A stretch of 64,000 nucleotides of DNA. It comes from Entomomonas asaccharolytica. GTDB taxonomy: Bacteria > Pseudomonadota > Gammaproteobacteria > Pseudomonadales > Pseudomonadaceae. The notes under the pieces are model-generated. The model searched no databases and had not been told where the DNA came from. It worked only from the letters and a program-made list of their open reading frames with translations. The position numbers and the translations under genes are program-made. Shown here piece after piece: positions 18,004 through 27,631 of the stretch (the first letter of the stretch is position 1; the number at the start of each line of letters is the position of its first letter). The stretch spans positions 806,001 to 870,000 of the forward strand of contig NZ_CP067393.1 in the NCBI RefSeq assembly GCF_016653615.1, given 5' to 3'.

Positions 18004-18720
18004 TTATACTTCGAAAATAGTTCGGTATAATGTACCTATTGAAAGCATAAGTAAAGGGAAAGTCCAAATTAAACCAATACCAAATGGAATAGCTGAAATC
18101 CCTACAATAATCCCTAAAACAATCATTAATCCAAAAACTTTAAACCAACGTTGTGTAATAATTTTACGAGATGCTTCCATTGCTTGCCATGCTGAAACAC
18201 CAGGGTTATCAACAATAATCCAACTTGTAAGGCAATATGCAACAGCCAAATAGATACCAGGAATAAGCAATAATAACATTCCTATTGATGTTAGTAATGT
18301 CGTTAATAAGCATGCAAGAATTATAACGCTAAAAATAGGAAGAATAGAGAAGAAATCTTCTTTAAGATTTATTTGTTGACCTCTCAGACGTTTTAATGCT
18401 AACACAATAAACCCTGCTGAAAGAGCATTAATAGCAATATTAACAAAGAAGTTTAGCGGCCCTCCTATTTTAGGAGGTAAAAAGCCTAAAATTAAACCAA
18501 TAACAAAACTGATAGCAAATATAATTAGAAATGCTAAAAAGAAAGTTAATTTTACGCCATTAACTTGTTGCCAAGCTTTAGAAATAATATCCCCAATACT
18601 AAAATCATAGCCACTGGCTAATGCTTGTTCAATAGTGCGTTTTGTACCTAATTCAACGGATTCAGTATTGATACTGTTAGTAGAAGGTGGTTGATAAGGA
18701 TTTTGCCCTTGGTCCTGCAT
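18004..18720 (-). CDS. Uncharacterised integral membrane protein
   Basis: A 238-residue protein with a polar N-terminus carrying the NPYQPP motif seen in many bacterial membrane proteins of unknown role. There are about five hydrophobic segments (LTFFLAFLIIFAISFVIGLILG; FFVNIAINALSAGFIVLAL; FSVIILACLLTTLLTSIGMLLLLIPGIYLAVAY; VFGLMIVLGIIVGI; LIWTFPLLMLSIGTLY). The general layout recalls the membrane domain of glycerophosphodiester phosphodiesterase-type proteins (DUF975-like), but I cannot confirm the family. It stands alone between a terminator and the GNAT gene, on the same strand as def-fmt-rsmB but 158 bases downstream of that unit. Confidence 0.65.
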   Translation of the reverse strand: MQDQGQNPYQPPSTNSINTESVELGTKRTIEQALASGYDFSIGDIISKAWQQVNGVKLTFFLAFLIIFAISFVIGLILGFLPPKIGGPLNFFVNIAINALSAGFIVLALKRLRGQQINLKEDFFSILPIFSVIILACLLTTLLTSIGMLLLLIPGIYLAVAYCLTSWIIVDNPGVSAWQAMEASRKIITQRWFKVFGLMIVLGIIVGISAIPFGIGLIWTFPLLMLSIGTLYRTIFEV

Positions 18721-18878
18721 GATGTTACTCCATGATAATAATACAAATAATTAGTATTGCTAATTGTATCTAGATATTACAATAAGTAAAGACAACAAAG
18801 TCATATATTAAGGTTCAGTTAATATATCTAATCAATATAATTAAAATTTAAAGGTTATAAGTTGACTTTTTAATAAAA

Positions 18879-19319
18879 TTAATTAGTTATAATCCGCATA
18901 TGTAACAAAGGATATGGATTTCCTTGTCCATCTAAAGGTGAACGACCAACAACTTCAAAACCTTGTTTTTGATAAAATGCTATGGCTTGTGGATTTTGTT
19001 CATTAACCTCAAGCTGTTTAACTTGAAAATGCTCAATTGCATGTTTTAATAGGGCTTTACCCAATCCTAGTCCTCTATAAGAGGGATCTATAAATAGCAT
19101 TTCTAATTTATTATCATGTATTCCAGCAAAACCTGTGATTTTTTGGTTATCAGTACGACTACAGAATAGTGTCACCATTGGCAGATAATCATTTAAAACC
19201 TGTGGTTTCAGTTCTTGTATTGCTTGTTCTGTTAGAAAGTGGTGAGTAGCTCGTACTGAAGCTTCCCATATTTCTAAAAGAGTAATAAGTTCATTGGGTT
19301 GAACAGAAGTAATTAACAT
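18879..19319 (-). CDS. GNAT-family N-acetyltransferase
   Basis: A 146-residue single GNAT domain. The acetyl-CoA-binding motif A is SYRGLGLGKALLKHAIEHF (R/Q-x-x-G-x-G/A) at about residues 78-96. The C-terminal NPQAIAFYQKQGFEVVGRS is motif B, and EASVRATHHFL opens the fold. It is similar to small acetyltransferases annotated as YjaB/PhnO-like; the substrate is unknown. It ends the def-fmt-rsmB run: its start is 2 bases from the rsmB stop, so it is likely co-transcribed with these translation genes. A connection to ribosomal or tRNA acetylation is conceivable but is not shown by the sequence. Confidence 0.85.
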   Translation of the reverse strand: MLITSVQPNELITLLEIWEASVRATHHFLTEQAIQELKPQVLNDYLPMVTLFCSRTDNQKITGFAGIHDNKLEMLFIDPSYRGLGLGKALLKHAIEHFQVKQLEVNEQNPQAIAFYQKQGFEVVGRSPLDGQGNPYPLLHMRIITN

Positions 19320-19321
19320 AA

Positions 19322-20620
19322 TTATTTCGCAATTTTAATCAGTTTAGCGTAGTAAAAACCATCATGACCATCAATTTGTGGGAATAGTTGACGGCCACAG
19401 GGTTGTTTAAACCCTATATTTCCTATATCCAGTTCTCTGGCATTTGAATGATCAGCAAGGAATTTTTGGATGTTCTCAGTATTTTCTTCAGGTATAACTG
19501 AGCAAGTAGCGTATACCAGTATTCCGCCAACAGCTAGTGTTGGCCAAATAGCCGTTAATAATTCTCGCTGTAATGTTGCTAAGGGCGTTATATCCTGCTC
19601 TTTACGGGTTAGTTTAATATCAGGGTGACGACGTATAACTCCTGTGGCAGAGCATGGCGCGTCTAGTAAAATACGATCAAAGGGTTTGCTATCCCACCAA
19701 TTTGCTGTATCACGACCATCAGCTACTTTTAGGGTTGCTTGCAAATTTAGACGTTGTAGGTTCTCAGTAACGCGTTCTAAACGACTACTTTCAGCATCAA
19801 TAGCCACTACTTCTATTAGTTGAGGTTGTAATTCTAAAATATGGCAAGTTTTACCACCAGGGGCACAACAGGCGTCTAATACACGCTGTTGAGGTTTTAA
19901 TTCAAGTAGATGGGCTGCCAATTGGGCAGCTTCATCTTGTACGCTAAGCCAGCCTTCTACAAAATAAGGTAGTTGGTTGACAGGGCAGGGTGTAAGCAGT
20001 TGTATTCCCTCTGTACTATATGAGCAGGGAGTAGCTTGAAGATTGGCTTCGTTTAATAGGTTTAAGTAGTTTTCTCTTGTGGTATGTCTTGTATTCACCC
20101 TAAGTGTCATTGGGGGGTGGATATTGTTAGCTTCACAGATAGCTTGCCAATTATCAGGCCAATCTTGCTTAAGACGTTTTTGTAGCCAGCGTGGGTGGGC
20201 TGTAAACTCTACTGGATCCTTAGCTAAGCTAGTAAAAATATCGGCGCTTTCTCTTTGGCAATTCCTGAGGACTGCGTTGACTAAACCTTTTGCCCATAGC
20301 TTTTTTAGTGTTGTAACACAGCTAACGGTTTCATTAATAGCAGCATGAGCAGGTGTTCGCATATAAAGAAGTTGGTAGAGGCCAATATAAAGTAGGGCTT
20401 CTATATCTTTATCTGAGTTTTTAAGAGGTTTTTCCAGTAGTTTATTAAGTAATAATTCTAAGCGGGGTTGCCAGCGTGCTGTACCTAGCGTTAACTCTTG
20501 AACAAGTGCTTTATTTGTTTCCTCTACTAAGGCTAACTGTATAGGTAGGGTGCTTGCAAGAGAGGCTTTATTCTGTAGTACAGGTGTTAATGCTTTACAG
20601 GCAGCCAGTCGAGGGTTCAT
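19322..20620 (-). CDS. rsmB: 16S rRNA (cytosine-967-C5) methyltransferase
   Basis: A 432-residue enzyme with an N-terminal NusB-like domain ([12 protein letters not shown]... [14 protein letters not shown]) and a C-terminal RsmB/NOP methyltransferase domain. The SAM loop is [16 protein letters not shown]. The two catalytic cysteines are in [17 protein letters not shown] and [11 protein letters not shown]. It makes m5C967 in 16S rRNA. It overlaps fmt by 4 bases (ATGA), so def-fmt-rsmB is one coupled unit, the conserved gammaproteobacterial order. In many species trkA follows; here a GNAT gene does. Confidence 0.96.
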   Translation of the reverse strand: MNPRLAACKALTPVLQNKASLASTLPIQLALVEETNKALVQELTLGTARWQPRLELLLNKLLEKPLKNSDKDIEALLYIGLYQLLYMRTPAHAAINETVSCVTTLKKLWAKGLVNAVLRNCQRESADIFTSLAKDPVEFTAHPRWLQKRLKQDWPDNWQAICEANNIHPPMTLRVNTRHTTRENYLNLLNEANLQATPCSYSTEGIQLLTPCPVNQLPYFVEGWLSVQDEAAQLAAHLLELKPQQRVLDACCAPGGKTCHILELQPQLIEVVAIDAESSRLERVTENLQRLNLQATLKVADGRDTANWWDSKPFDRILLDAPCSATGVIRRHPDIKLTRKEQDITPLATLQRELLTAIWPTLAVGGILVYATCSVIPEENTENIQKFLADHSNARELDIGNIGFKQPCGRQLFPQIDGHDGFYYAKLIKIAK

Positions 20621-21564
20621 TTTCCCAATTCCTGAGTATTATCAAACAGGTCTTTGTGACCATTGTAGACATCCCAAAAAGGCAGTGGTTTACTATTAGC
20701 TAGTTGTAGCTTAGTTAGGCATAATGCTTGTAGACCACAGGCTACAATTAATCCTTGTTTAGAGATTTCAAGTATTTTGCCTGCTGTACCTTGTAAATCA
20801 ACTACTTTTGCTTCTAATATTTTTACAGATTGCCCTTGAATTAAAGTATGACAGATAGGCCAAGGATTAAATGCTCTTACTGTATTTGCCAGTTCAACCG
20901 CTGATTTTGTCCAATCAATTTGTGCTTCTTCTTTGTTAAGTTTATGAGCATAAGTGGCTAGGGTATCATCTTGTTGCTCACCTTTCAGTGTATGATTAGC
21001 TAAACCATCAATAGCTTCAATAATAGCGCTAGAACCTAATTTAGCTAGTTGATCGTGTAAACTACCGCCTGTATCTTGTTGAGTGATAGGGGTGGTTGCT
21101 TTAAGTAACATAGGTCCAGTATCTAAACCTGCTTCCATTTGCATCACTGTTACACCACTTTCTTTATCGCCTGCTTGGATAGCCCTTTGAATAGGTGCAG
21201 CTCCTCGCCAACGAGGTAATAAAGAAGCATGGCTATTAATACAACCTAACTTGGGTATATCAAGCACTGCTTGCGGCAAAATAAGCCCATAGGCTACTAC
21301 TACCATTAAATCAGGTTGTAATTCAGCCAGTTGCTGCTGTGCCTCAATGGTTTTTAAGGTGGCAGGTTGGAAGACAGCAATGCCATGTTGTTCTGCTAAT
21401 ATTTTTACAGGGCTAGCCATTAATTTTTTGCCACGTCCAGCAGGACGATCTGGCTGAGTATAAACAGCAACTAATTGATATTTATTTTGCTTAATAATAT
21501 TGTCTAAATGAATTGCAGCAAATTCTGGAGTGCCAGCAAAAATAATTTTAAGAGGGGTAGTCAT
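20617..21564 (-). CDS. fmt: Methionyl-tRNA formyltransferase
   Basis: A 315-residue protein matching Fmt end to end. It opens with [16 protein letters not shown] and has the folate/catalytic block [19 protein letters not shown], with the Asn-His pair and later Asp in [20 protein letters not shown]-terminal OB-like domain binds tRNA. It formylates Met-tRNAfMet for translation initiation. It overlaps def by one base and rsmB by four. Confidence 0.97.
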   Translation of the reverse strand: MTTPLKIIFAGTPEFAAIHLDNIIKQNKYQLVAVYTQPDRPAGRGKKLMASPVKILAEQHGIAVFQPATLKTIEAQQQLAELQPDLMVVVAYGLILPQAVLDIPKLGCINSHASLLPRWRGAAPIQRAIQAGDKESGVTVMQMEAGLDTGPMLLKATTPITQQDTGGSLHDQLAKLGSSAIIEAIDGLANHTLKGEQQDDTLATYAHKLNKEEAQIDWTKSAVELANTVRAFNPWPICHTLIQGQSVKILEAKVVDLQGTAGKILEISKQGLIVACGLQALCLTKLQLANSKPLPFWDVYNGHKDLFDNTQELGK

Positions 21565-22085
21565 TACTCAGAACGCCCTCTTTTTTCAAGTTTGTGCTGT
21601 TTTTCTAGCTTGTTAGCAATACGATTGCGCTTTAATGATGAAATATAATCTACAAAAAGTTTGCCATCAAGATGATCACATTCATGCTGAATACAAACAG
21701 CTAATAAATCTTCACAGATCATTTCAAAGGGTTTTCCATCACGATCTAAGGCATTTACTTTAACTCGTTCAGGTCTTTCAACTTCTTCATAAAATCCTGG
21801 TACAGAAAGGCAACCTTCTTTGTAAGTATGTGGATCTTCTGACAAAATTTCAATTTTTGGGTTAATAAATACTAAAGGATGTGTACGATCCTCAGTAATA
21901 TCGATTACAATAAGACGTTTATGGAAGTTTACTTGTGTTGCAGCTAAACCTATACCTGGTGCTTCGTACATGGTTTCAAACATGTCATCAATAAATTTTT
22001 GAAGGTTAGCATCAACCGTATCAATAGGCTCTGCAACAGTACGTAAACGTGGATCAGGAAATTCAAGTATGGTTAAAATTGACAT
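21564..22085 (-). CDS. def: Peptide deformylase
   Basis: A 173-residue metalloenzyme with all three PDF motifs: [17 protein letters not shown] (metal Cys) and QHECDHLDG (the two metal His and catalytic Glu). It removes the formyl group from new polypeptides. It is first in the def-fmt-rsmB-GNAT run and is divergent from the LysM protein gene, the standard pseudomonad arrangement. Confidence 0.97.
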   Translation of the reverse strand: MSILTILEFPDPRLRTVAEPIDTVDANLQKFIDDMFETMYEAPGIGLAATQVNFHKRLIVIDITEDRTHPLVFINPKIEILSEDPHTYKEGCLSVPGFYEEVERPERVKVNALDRDGKPFEMICEDLLAVCIQHECDHLDGKLFVDYISSLKRNRIANKLEKQHKLEKRGRSE

Positions 22086-22211
22086 AGTACAATAGATTTC
22101 ATTATAGAAAGTTTAAGAAATAGCTTTATAATACCAGAACAGTTTACACTATAGACTAAATGTTTTCTGTTGTAATTTTACAAATTTAGTGATGATAAAG
22201 GAATGCATGGC

Positions 22212-23243
22212 ATGAGGAAATTATTACTCGCCCTTGGTTTACTAGCTTCTAGTGTGTTAGTACAGGCTCAACAAGTTGAACTGAAAGAGAACCATCCTAC
22301 AACTTACACGGTTGTAAAAGGGGATACTTTGTGGGATATTTCAGGTCGTTTCTTAGCAAAGCCATGGCTTTGGAAAGAAATTTGGCATGTTAATCCTTCT
22401 ATTAAAAATCCTAATTTGATTTATCCAGGTGATACATTAACGTTAACTTATGTAAATGGTAAACCTAGATTAACAGTAAATCGTGGCGCATCAAGAGGTA
22501 CAGTGAAGTTATCTCCTACAGTGCGGGTAGAGGCAGGGATGGATGCCATTCCTACTATTCCACTACAATCAATTAACTCGTTTTTATTGAAAAATCGAGT
22601 AATGCCCAGCGCAAAAGCATTTGAAACTATGCCTTATGTGGTAGGTGGAGAAAATGGTAGTGTAGTGAGTGGAGCGGGTAGTAAAGTCTATGTAAGAGGT
22701 AAATTACCTGCTGGTGAAACAGGCTTTGGTATTTATCGTCAAGCAAAAGAGTTTAAAGACCCTAAAACGAATGAATTATTAGGTGTTAATGCAGACGAAG
22801 TAGCTACAGCTACCTTAATTGCTCAGCAAGGTGAAGTAGCGACATTACGCTTAATCAGAACCACACAAGAAGTGCGTAATGGTGATCGTATATTTGCAAC
22901 AGAAGCACGTAATATTGACGCTAATTTCCAACCAAGCCCACCAAAAACATTGATCAGTGGTGAAATTGTTGATGTTCCTCGCGGCGTAACACAAGTTGGT
23001 CAAACAGATATTGTTATTATAAACAAAGGTAGTAGGGACGGTATTGAAATTGGTAATGTATTATCTGTATATCGTTTAGGCGAAACAGTGAAAGACCAAG
23101 TTGCTGGTGGAGACGTTAAGTTACCAGATGAAGAAGCGGGTTTATTAATGGTATTCCGTGTTTATGATAAGTTAAGTTATGGTATTGTATTGTCAGCTAA
23201 TCTTCCATTAAGTGTTGGGGATAAGCTAAGAAATCCGCAATAA
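22212..23243 (+). CDS. LysM-domain envelope protein
   Basis: I place the start at ATG 22212 (MRKLLLAL), which is 9 bases from AAGGA. The upstream ATG at 22203 abuts that site and adds only MHG. The 343-residue product has a signal peptide (ending VQAQQ at about 20) and then one LysM motif (YTVVKGDTLWDISGRFL... NLIYPGDTLTL, about residues 32-78). LysM modules hold glycan chains of peptidoglycan. The rest is a beta-rich domain seen in the LysM protein always encoded divergently from def and beside dprA in pseudomonads; its precise job is unknown. An intrinsic terminator follows. Confidence 0.88.
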   Translation: MRKLLLALGLLASSVLVQAQQVELKENHPTTYTVVKGDTLWDISGRFLAKPWLWKEIWHVNPSIKNPNLIYPGDTLTLTYVNGKPRLTVNRGASRGTVKLSPTVRVEAGMDAIPTIPLQSINSFLLKNRVMPSAKAFETMPYVVGGENGSVVSGAGSKVYVRGKLPAGETGFGIYRQAKEFKDPKTNELLGVNADEVATATLIAQQGEVATLRLIRTTQEVRNGDRIFATEARNIDANFQPSPPKTLISGEIVDVPRGVTQVGQTDIVIINKGSRDGIEIGNVLSVYRLGETVKDQVAGGDVKLPDEEAGLLMVFRVYDKLSYGIVLSANLPLSVGDKLRNPQ

Positions 23244-23256
23244 TTTATCAGGCTTA

Positions 23257-23285
23257 AAAAAAGAGAGATTTAATCTCTCTTTTTT
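23257..23285 (+). terminator. Intrinsic terminator after the LysM gene
   Basis: The stem AAGAGAGAT / ATCTCTCTT with a TTA loop continues into TTTTT. It separates the LysM gene from the pentapeptide-repeat gene. Confidence 0.9.
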
Positions 23286-23315
23286 GTTTTTGTATTATTA
23301 ATTTTGGAGAGAAAG

Positions 23316-23855
23316 ATGAAATTACTATCTTATATATTCTGTGTAGCGGTTTTATTGCCTCTTTCCGCTCAAGCTCAGTCATCATTAGATATAGGTAAAG
23401 ATGGCGCAATTGAGATACAAACACCAGATGGATCAGTCACTAGTGGTACAGATGGTTCTAATACCCCCTCTAATAAACAAGGAAAATTATCAACAAAAGG
23501 TGATGGTTCAATACCTGTGATTGGTAAAAAAGGTAGTTCTAATATAGATAATGCAGGTAATAAAGCGCTAGATATTAGCTATATTAATGCTTCTTTAGTG
23601 GGCAAAGATTTCTCAGGTAAGAAGTTAGCAGGTATTAATTTTACTAATGCCGACTTATCAAGCGCAAATCTAAGAAATACTGATTTAAGTGATGCTCAGT
23701 TAACTAATGTTAATTTTAAAAATGCTGATTTAACAAAAGCGAATTTAATGGGCGCAGAGATAACCAATGCTGATTTTACTAATGCAAAATTGGCAGGGGC
23801 TACTTGGATCAATGGTAAAGTTTGTGGAGAAAATTCTGTAGGTACTTGTGATTAA
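23316..23855 (+). CDS. Secreted pentapeptide-repeat protein
   Basis: The start is ATG 23316 (MKLLSYIF), with GGAGA about 6 bases upstream. The 179-residue product has a signal peptide (cut after about AQAQS, residue 22) and a low-complexity Gly/Ser linker. It then has roughly 12 pentapeptide repeats of the A(D/N)LxN type (GINFTNADLSSANLRNTDLSDAQLTN and onward) forming a right-handed beta-helix. Secreted pentapeptide proteins of this kind are uncharacterised; DNA-gyrase mimicry is a property of other, cytoplasmic, members. The last residues contain two cysteines (VCGENSVGTC). It lies between two terminators, so it is monocistronic. Confidence 0.82.
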   Translation: MKLLSYIFCVAVLLPLSAQAQSSLDIGKDGAIEIQTPDGSVTSGTDGSNTPSNKQGKLSTKGDGSIPVIGKKGSSNIDNAGNKALDISYINASLVGKDFSGKKLAGINFTNADLSSANLRNTDLSDAQLTNVNFKNADLTKANLMGAEITNADFTNAKLAGATWINGKVCGENSVGTCD

Positions 23856-23871
23856 GCTGCTTTAACTTTGG

Positions 23872-23904
23872 ATAGATAACTAGTTTTTTCAATTAGTTAT
23901 CTAT
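23872..23904 (+). terminator. Hairpin after the pentapeptide-repeat gene
   Basis: The 11-bp stem ATAGATAACTA / TAGTTATCTAT with an 11-base loop lies between the pentapeptide-repeat gene and dprA. It is a terminator-like structure with T-rich flanks. Confidence 0.65.
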
Positions 23905-23941
23905 TTATCATAAAAAACCAATAAGTAGTAGGATAACATGT

Positions 23942-25036
23942 ATGGAAGTTAGTTTATCCTTTGAAGAATTAGAAGCTCGTCTTATATTACACAGTTTGCC
24001 TAAAATAGGCAGTAAACGTTTTTTACAACTGATTGATTATTTCGGTTCAGTTACAGAGGCATTAGCCTCTCAAAGTGCTTGGGTAAGAGCCAATTTACCA
24101 AGTAGTTGTCAGTCTATCAATATTAATTTAGGTAAAGAAAGTATTTATAAATCTTTAGACTGGCTAGAGCAGGATAATCACTATGTATTATTTTGGGATT
24201 CCGCGGAATATCCTGCCTTATTAAAAGAAATTGCTGATTTTCCTCCTGTACTTTTTATAAAGGGTAATCCTAATATTTTAGAGACTCCACAGTTGGCCAT
24301 AGTGGGAAGTCGCCATGCAAGTAAACCTGGTTTAGATACCACATTTCAGTTTGCTAAAAGCTTAGCTAGTGGCGGTTTTACTATTACTAGTGGCTTAGCA
24401 TTAGGGATAGATGGCGCTGCTCATGCAGGCGCTTTGGCAGCGCAAGGTTTAACGATAGGTGTATTGGGCTGTGGACTGCATCATATGTATCCAGCGAGTC
24501 ATAAAAAATTAGCAAATGATATGGTAATAAATGGAGGGGCATTGATTTCAGAGTTTCCATTAAATGCAGCCCCTCAAGCAGCCAATTTTCCAAGACGTAA
24601 TCGAATTATTAGTGGTTTGTCGTTAGGTACATTAGTGGTGGAAGCTACATTATCAAGTGGTTCGTTAATTACTGCAAAATTAGCGGCTGAACAGGGACGA
24701 GAGGTTTTTGCTATACCTGGTTCAATTCATTATCCTGCTGTAAAAGGTTGTCATCAACTTATTAGAGAGGGAGCAACCCTTGTTGAAACAGTAGATCATA
24801 TATTAGAAGCATTACAGGGATGGAAAAATATTGCTGTTGCAGAGCCTGAAGAGATAGTAGAAGAAACAACGGTTGTTGATAACCCTTTATTAACCAGTTT
24901 ACGAGCTGCTCCCCAAACCAGTGAAGCATTAGCAGCAAGTTTGAATTTACCTTTTGAAGATGTGTTGATTGAGCTTACTGATTTAGAGCTTACAGGTAAA
25001 GTGGTTTGTGAAGCTGGTATTTGGTATAGCTATTAA
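23942..25036 (+). CDS. dprA: DNA-processing protein DprA (Smf)
   Basis: A 364-residue protein. A helix-hairpin-like N-terminus leads to the Rossmann-like SLOG core with LAIVGSRHASKPG, SGLALGIDGAAHAGAL, GVLGCGLHHMYP, FPRRNRIISGLS and TLVVEATLSSGSLITAKLA. A C-terminal winged helix (about 305-362) ends the protein. DprA binds incoming single-stranded DNA and loads RecA in natural transformation, and is present in many species without known competence. An AGGA site lies 8 bases before ATG 23942. In Pseudomonas, tsaC and hemF usually follow; here mpl lies convergent instead, so local synteny has changed. Confidence 0.95.
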   Translation: MEVSLSFEELEARLILHSLPKIGSKRFLQLIDYFGSVTEALASQSAWVRANLPSSCQSININLGKESIYKSLDWLEQDNHYVLFWDSAEYPALLKEIADFPPVLFIKGNPNILETPQLAIVGSRHASKPGLDTTFQFAKSLASGGFTITSGLALGIDGAAHAGALAAQGLTIGVLGCGLHHMYPASHKKLANDMVINGGALISEFPLNAAPQAANFPRRNRIISGLSLGTLVVEATLSSGSLITAKLAAEQGREVFAIPGSIHYPAVKGCHQLIREGATLVETVDHILEALQGWKNIAVAEPEEIVEETTVVDNPLLTSLRAAPQTSEALAASLNLPFEDVLIELTDLELTGKVVCEAGIWYSY

Positions 25037-25077
25037 GTTTATCTTAGAAAAATAACAATATATTATTTATAGGGCGC

Positions 25078-25104
25078 AAGAAACTAACCTATAGCTAGTT
25101 TCTT
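25078..25104. terminator. Bidirectional terminator between dprA and mpl
   Basis: The stem AAGAAACTA / TAGTTTCTT with a 9-base loop lies between the convergent dprA and mpl genes. T-rich sequence follows in the plus direction and A/T-rich sequence in the minus direction. Confidence 0.75.
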
Positions 25105-25113
25105 ATAATAGTA

Positions 25114-26463
25114 TTATTCAGCTAATGCTTTAGCAAGTTTTTGGTGAATACCACCAAAACCACCATTACTCATAATAACAATATGTGCTCCTGATTTTGC
25201 TTGTTGCTTAACAGTATCAATAATAGCTTCTAATGAATCACAAACAGTGGTTGGTATAGCTGATTGTTTAACACTGGCAGCTAAATCCCAACCTAAATTA
25301 GAGGGTGCATACCAAATAGCTTGATCTGCTTGTGCAACACTTTCTGCTAATCCTGTACGGTGCGCCCCTAGTTTCATGGAGTTGGAGCGTGGTTCAATAA
25401 TAGCAATAAGCTGTGCATGACCAATATGTTTACGTAAACCATCTAGTGTTGTAGCAATAGCGGTTGGATGGTGTGCGAAATCATCATAGAGCGTAATGCC
25501 ATTAATTTCTGCTATTTTTTCCATACGGCGTTTAGCATTTTTAAATTGTGCTAAAGCCTGTATAGCTTGTTTGGGTTCAACACCTACATGATTGGCGGCA
25601 GCAATACAAGCTAACGCATTATTAACATTGTGTTGACCTGTCATTGACCAAGATACAGTGCCACATAATTGTTTATCGAAATAAACTTCAAAATTTGCAC
25701 CATCGTCTGTTAATAGTTTTGCTTGCCAGTTACCTTTTTCAGTTGTTTGAATGGGTGTCCAACAGCCCATGTCTATTACTCTTTGTAAAGCTTGTTCAGT
25801 GGTAGGGTAAATAATCAGCCCTTCACTAGGAATTGTTCTTACAAGGTGGTGAAATTGTTTTTCAATAGCAGCTAAATCAGCAAAAATATCAGCATGATCA
25901 TATTCTAAATTATTTAAAATGGCTGTTCTTGGGTGGTAATGAACAAATTTTGAGCGTTTATCAAAAAAAGCACAATCGTACTCATCTGCCTCAATAACAA
26001 AATACTTAGAATCACCCAATCGAGCAGAAACTGCAAAATTTTGGGGGACGCCGCCAATTAAAAAACCAGGTTTTAACCCTGCTGCTTCCAATACCCAAGC
26101 TAGCATACTACTGGTACTAGTTTTACCATGTGTACCTGCTACAGCGAGTACATGACGAGTTTGTAAGACATGTTCAGCTAGCCATTGTGGACCAGAAGTA
26201 TAAGTTAGATTTTGATTAAGCATATATTCGATGGCAGGATTTCCACGCTTCATCGTATTTCCAACTATTACTAAGTCAGGAGCAGGCTGTAGGTGCTCAG
26301 GCAAATAGCCTTGTAATAATTCAATACCTTGTGACTCTAATTGTGTACTCATAGGAGGATAAACATTGGCATCACTGCCTGTTACTTTATAACCAAGTTC
26401 TTTGGCTAAGACTGCTAGAGAACCCATAAAAGTGCCACAAATACCAAGAATATGAATATGCAT
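25114..26463 (-). CDS. mpl: UDP-N-acetylmuramate:L-alanyl-gamma-D-glutamyl-meso-diaminopimelate ligase
   Basis: A 449-residue Mur ligase. The N-terminal Rossmann part begins MHIHILGICGTFMGSLA. The ATP loop is AGTHGKTSTSSML, and the central domain carries EADEYDCAFFDKRSKF. The C-terminal block DDFAHHPTAI confirms Mpl rather than MurC. It joins the recovered tripeptide L-Ala-D-Glu-mDAP to UDP-MurNAc during peptidoglycan recycling in the cytoplasm. It converges on dprA through a shared terminator. An AT-rich gap of about 400 bases lies on its 5' side. Confidence 0.96.
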   Translation of the reverse strand: MHIHILGICGTFMGSLAVLAKELGYKVTGSDANVYPPMSTQLESQGIELLQGYLPEHLQPAPDLVIVGNTMKRGNPAIEYMLNQNLTYTSGPQWLAEHVLQTRHVLAVAGTHGKTSTSSMLAWVLEAAGLKPGFLIGGVPQNFAVSARLGDSKYFVIEADEYDCAFFDKRSKFVHYHPRTAILNNLEYDHADIFADLAAIEKQFHHLVRTIPSEGLIIYPTTEQALQRVIDMGCWTPIQTTEKGNWQAKLLTDDGANFEVYFDKQLCGTVSWSMTGQHNVNNALACIAAANHVGVEPKQAIQALAQFKNAKRRMEKIAEINGITLYDDFAHHPTAIATTLDGLRKHIGHAQLIAIIEPRSNSMKLGAHRTGLAESVAQADQAIWYAPSNLGWDLAASVKQSAIPTTVCDSLEAIIDTVKQQAKSGAHIVIMSNGGFGGIHQKLAKALAE

Positions 26464-26869
26464 AATAAAATTTAATAGCTCTATTTTTAAAAAAATAATT
26501 ATTAAGCAAAAAAAGATAAATAGCTAGTCCCCTCATAATTTGTTACTGAGTGTTTTACAGTAGACATTAGCAGATTATCTAAAAGTATTGGTTATTCAGC
26601 ATTTTATTTATTGTTATAAATAAATAAATTCTTATAAATCAAAAGGTAGTATTTGTTTTATAAGTTTATGTAATTTATATATCACATTTTGTCCTCTGTG
26701 AATTAAGTGAGTCTATTTACACCTTAAGTCGTAAAGAAGTTATTTATTGTGCATGTTAATTTGTCATTATCAGTTTAGAAATTGGAACAATATTTGTGGG
26801 TCGGATATTTCCAGTTAAATGTGCTGATAAGATTGCTAAATCAATATTACATAGATATAGGTAGCTAAT
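26464..26869. other. 406-base AT-rich gap, divergent promoters of mpl and the hydrolase cassette
   Basis: The region holds no plausible gene. It is very AT-rich with a hairpin TTTATTTA / TAAATAAA near 26608-26630, and a segment near 26778-26818 (ATTGGAACAAT, GGATATTTCC) that could be a regulator site. No consensus promoter was clear enough to mark. A weak AGG lies 8 bases before the ATG at 26870. Confidence 0.4.
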
Positions 26870-27517
26870 ATGAGTATTCGTGAATTAATTGATCCAAAAA
26901 ACTCTACATTAATTTTTATTGATCATCAGCCTCAAATGGCTTTTGGAGTGGCTAACATTGATCGTCAACAGCTTAAAAATAATGTAGTGGCTCTGGCTAA
27001 AGCAGGCAGAATTTTTAATGTACCTACTATCTATACTTCCGTTGAGACAGAGAGCTTCAGTGGTTATATTTGGCCAGAATTATTAGCTGTTCATCCAAAT
27101 GTAAAACCTATTGAGCGTACCTCAATGAACTCTTGGGAAGACAAAAAATTTGTTGAAGCAGTAAAAGCAACTGGTCGCCAAAAATTAATTATTTCTGCAT
27201 TGTGGACTGAGGTTTGTTTAACATTCCCAGCATTGATGGCATTAGACGCTGGTTATGAAGTGTATGTGGTAACTGATACTTCTGGTGGTACTAGTGTAGA
27301 TGCCCATGAGCGTTCTATTGACAGAATGGTACAGGCAGGAGCGGTGCCTGTAACGTGGCAACAAGTATTGCTTGAATACCAACGTGATTGGGCTCGTAAA
27401 GAAACTTATGATGAGGTTATGAGTTTAGTGCGTGAACATAGTGGTGCTTATGGTATGGGTGTCGATTATGCATACACTTTGGTTCATAAAGCACCACAAC
27501 GTATTGTTGAGTCATAA
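26870..27517 (+). CDS. YcaC-like cysteine hydrolase of the isochorismatase superfamily
   Basis: A 215-residue protein with the isochorismatase-fold catalytic triad. The Asp is in LIFIDHQPQMAFGV (about residue 18), a Lys comes in the middle part, and the nucleophilic Cys lies in LWTEVCLTFPALMALDAGYEVYVVTD (about 118). The final third (SVDAHERSIDRMVQAGAVPVTWQQVLLEYQRDWAR) matches YcaC-type hydrolases, for which no physiological substrate is established. It is the first of three genes reading the same way, followed by a pirin and a YtcJ-type amidohydrolase with gaps of about 114 and 76 bases. The arrangement points to a shared amide or imide degradation pathway, which is an inference. Confidence 0.85.
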   Translation: MSIRELIDPKNSTLIFIDHQPQMAFGVANIDRQQLKNNVVALAKAGRIFNVPTIYTSVETESFSGYIWPELLAVHPNVKPIERTSMNSWEDKKFVEAVKATGRQKLIISALWTEVCLTFPALMALDAGYEVYVVTDTSGGTSVDAHERSIDRMVQAGAVPVTWQQVLLEYQRDWARKETYDEVMSLVREHSGAYGMGVDYAYTLVHKAPQRIVES

Positions 27518-27631
27518 GGTTTTTTTATAAGTGTTTTATTTAACTATAACTTTTTCCTTTCATTATGCTATTGAATAGGATAACTATCTGTCATCTTTAT
27601 AAACATTCAGGATGACAGTTTAGGAGGCTAT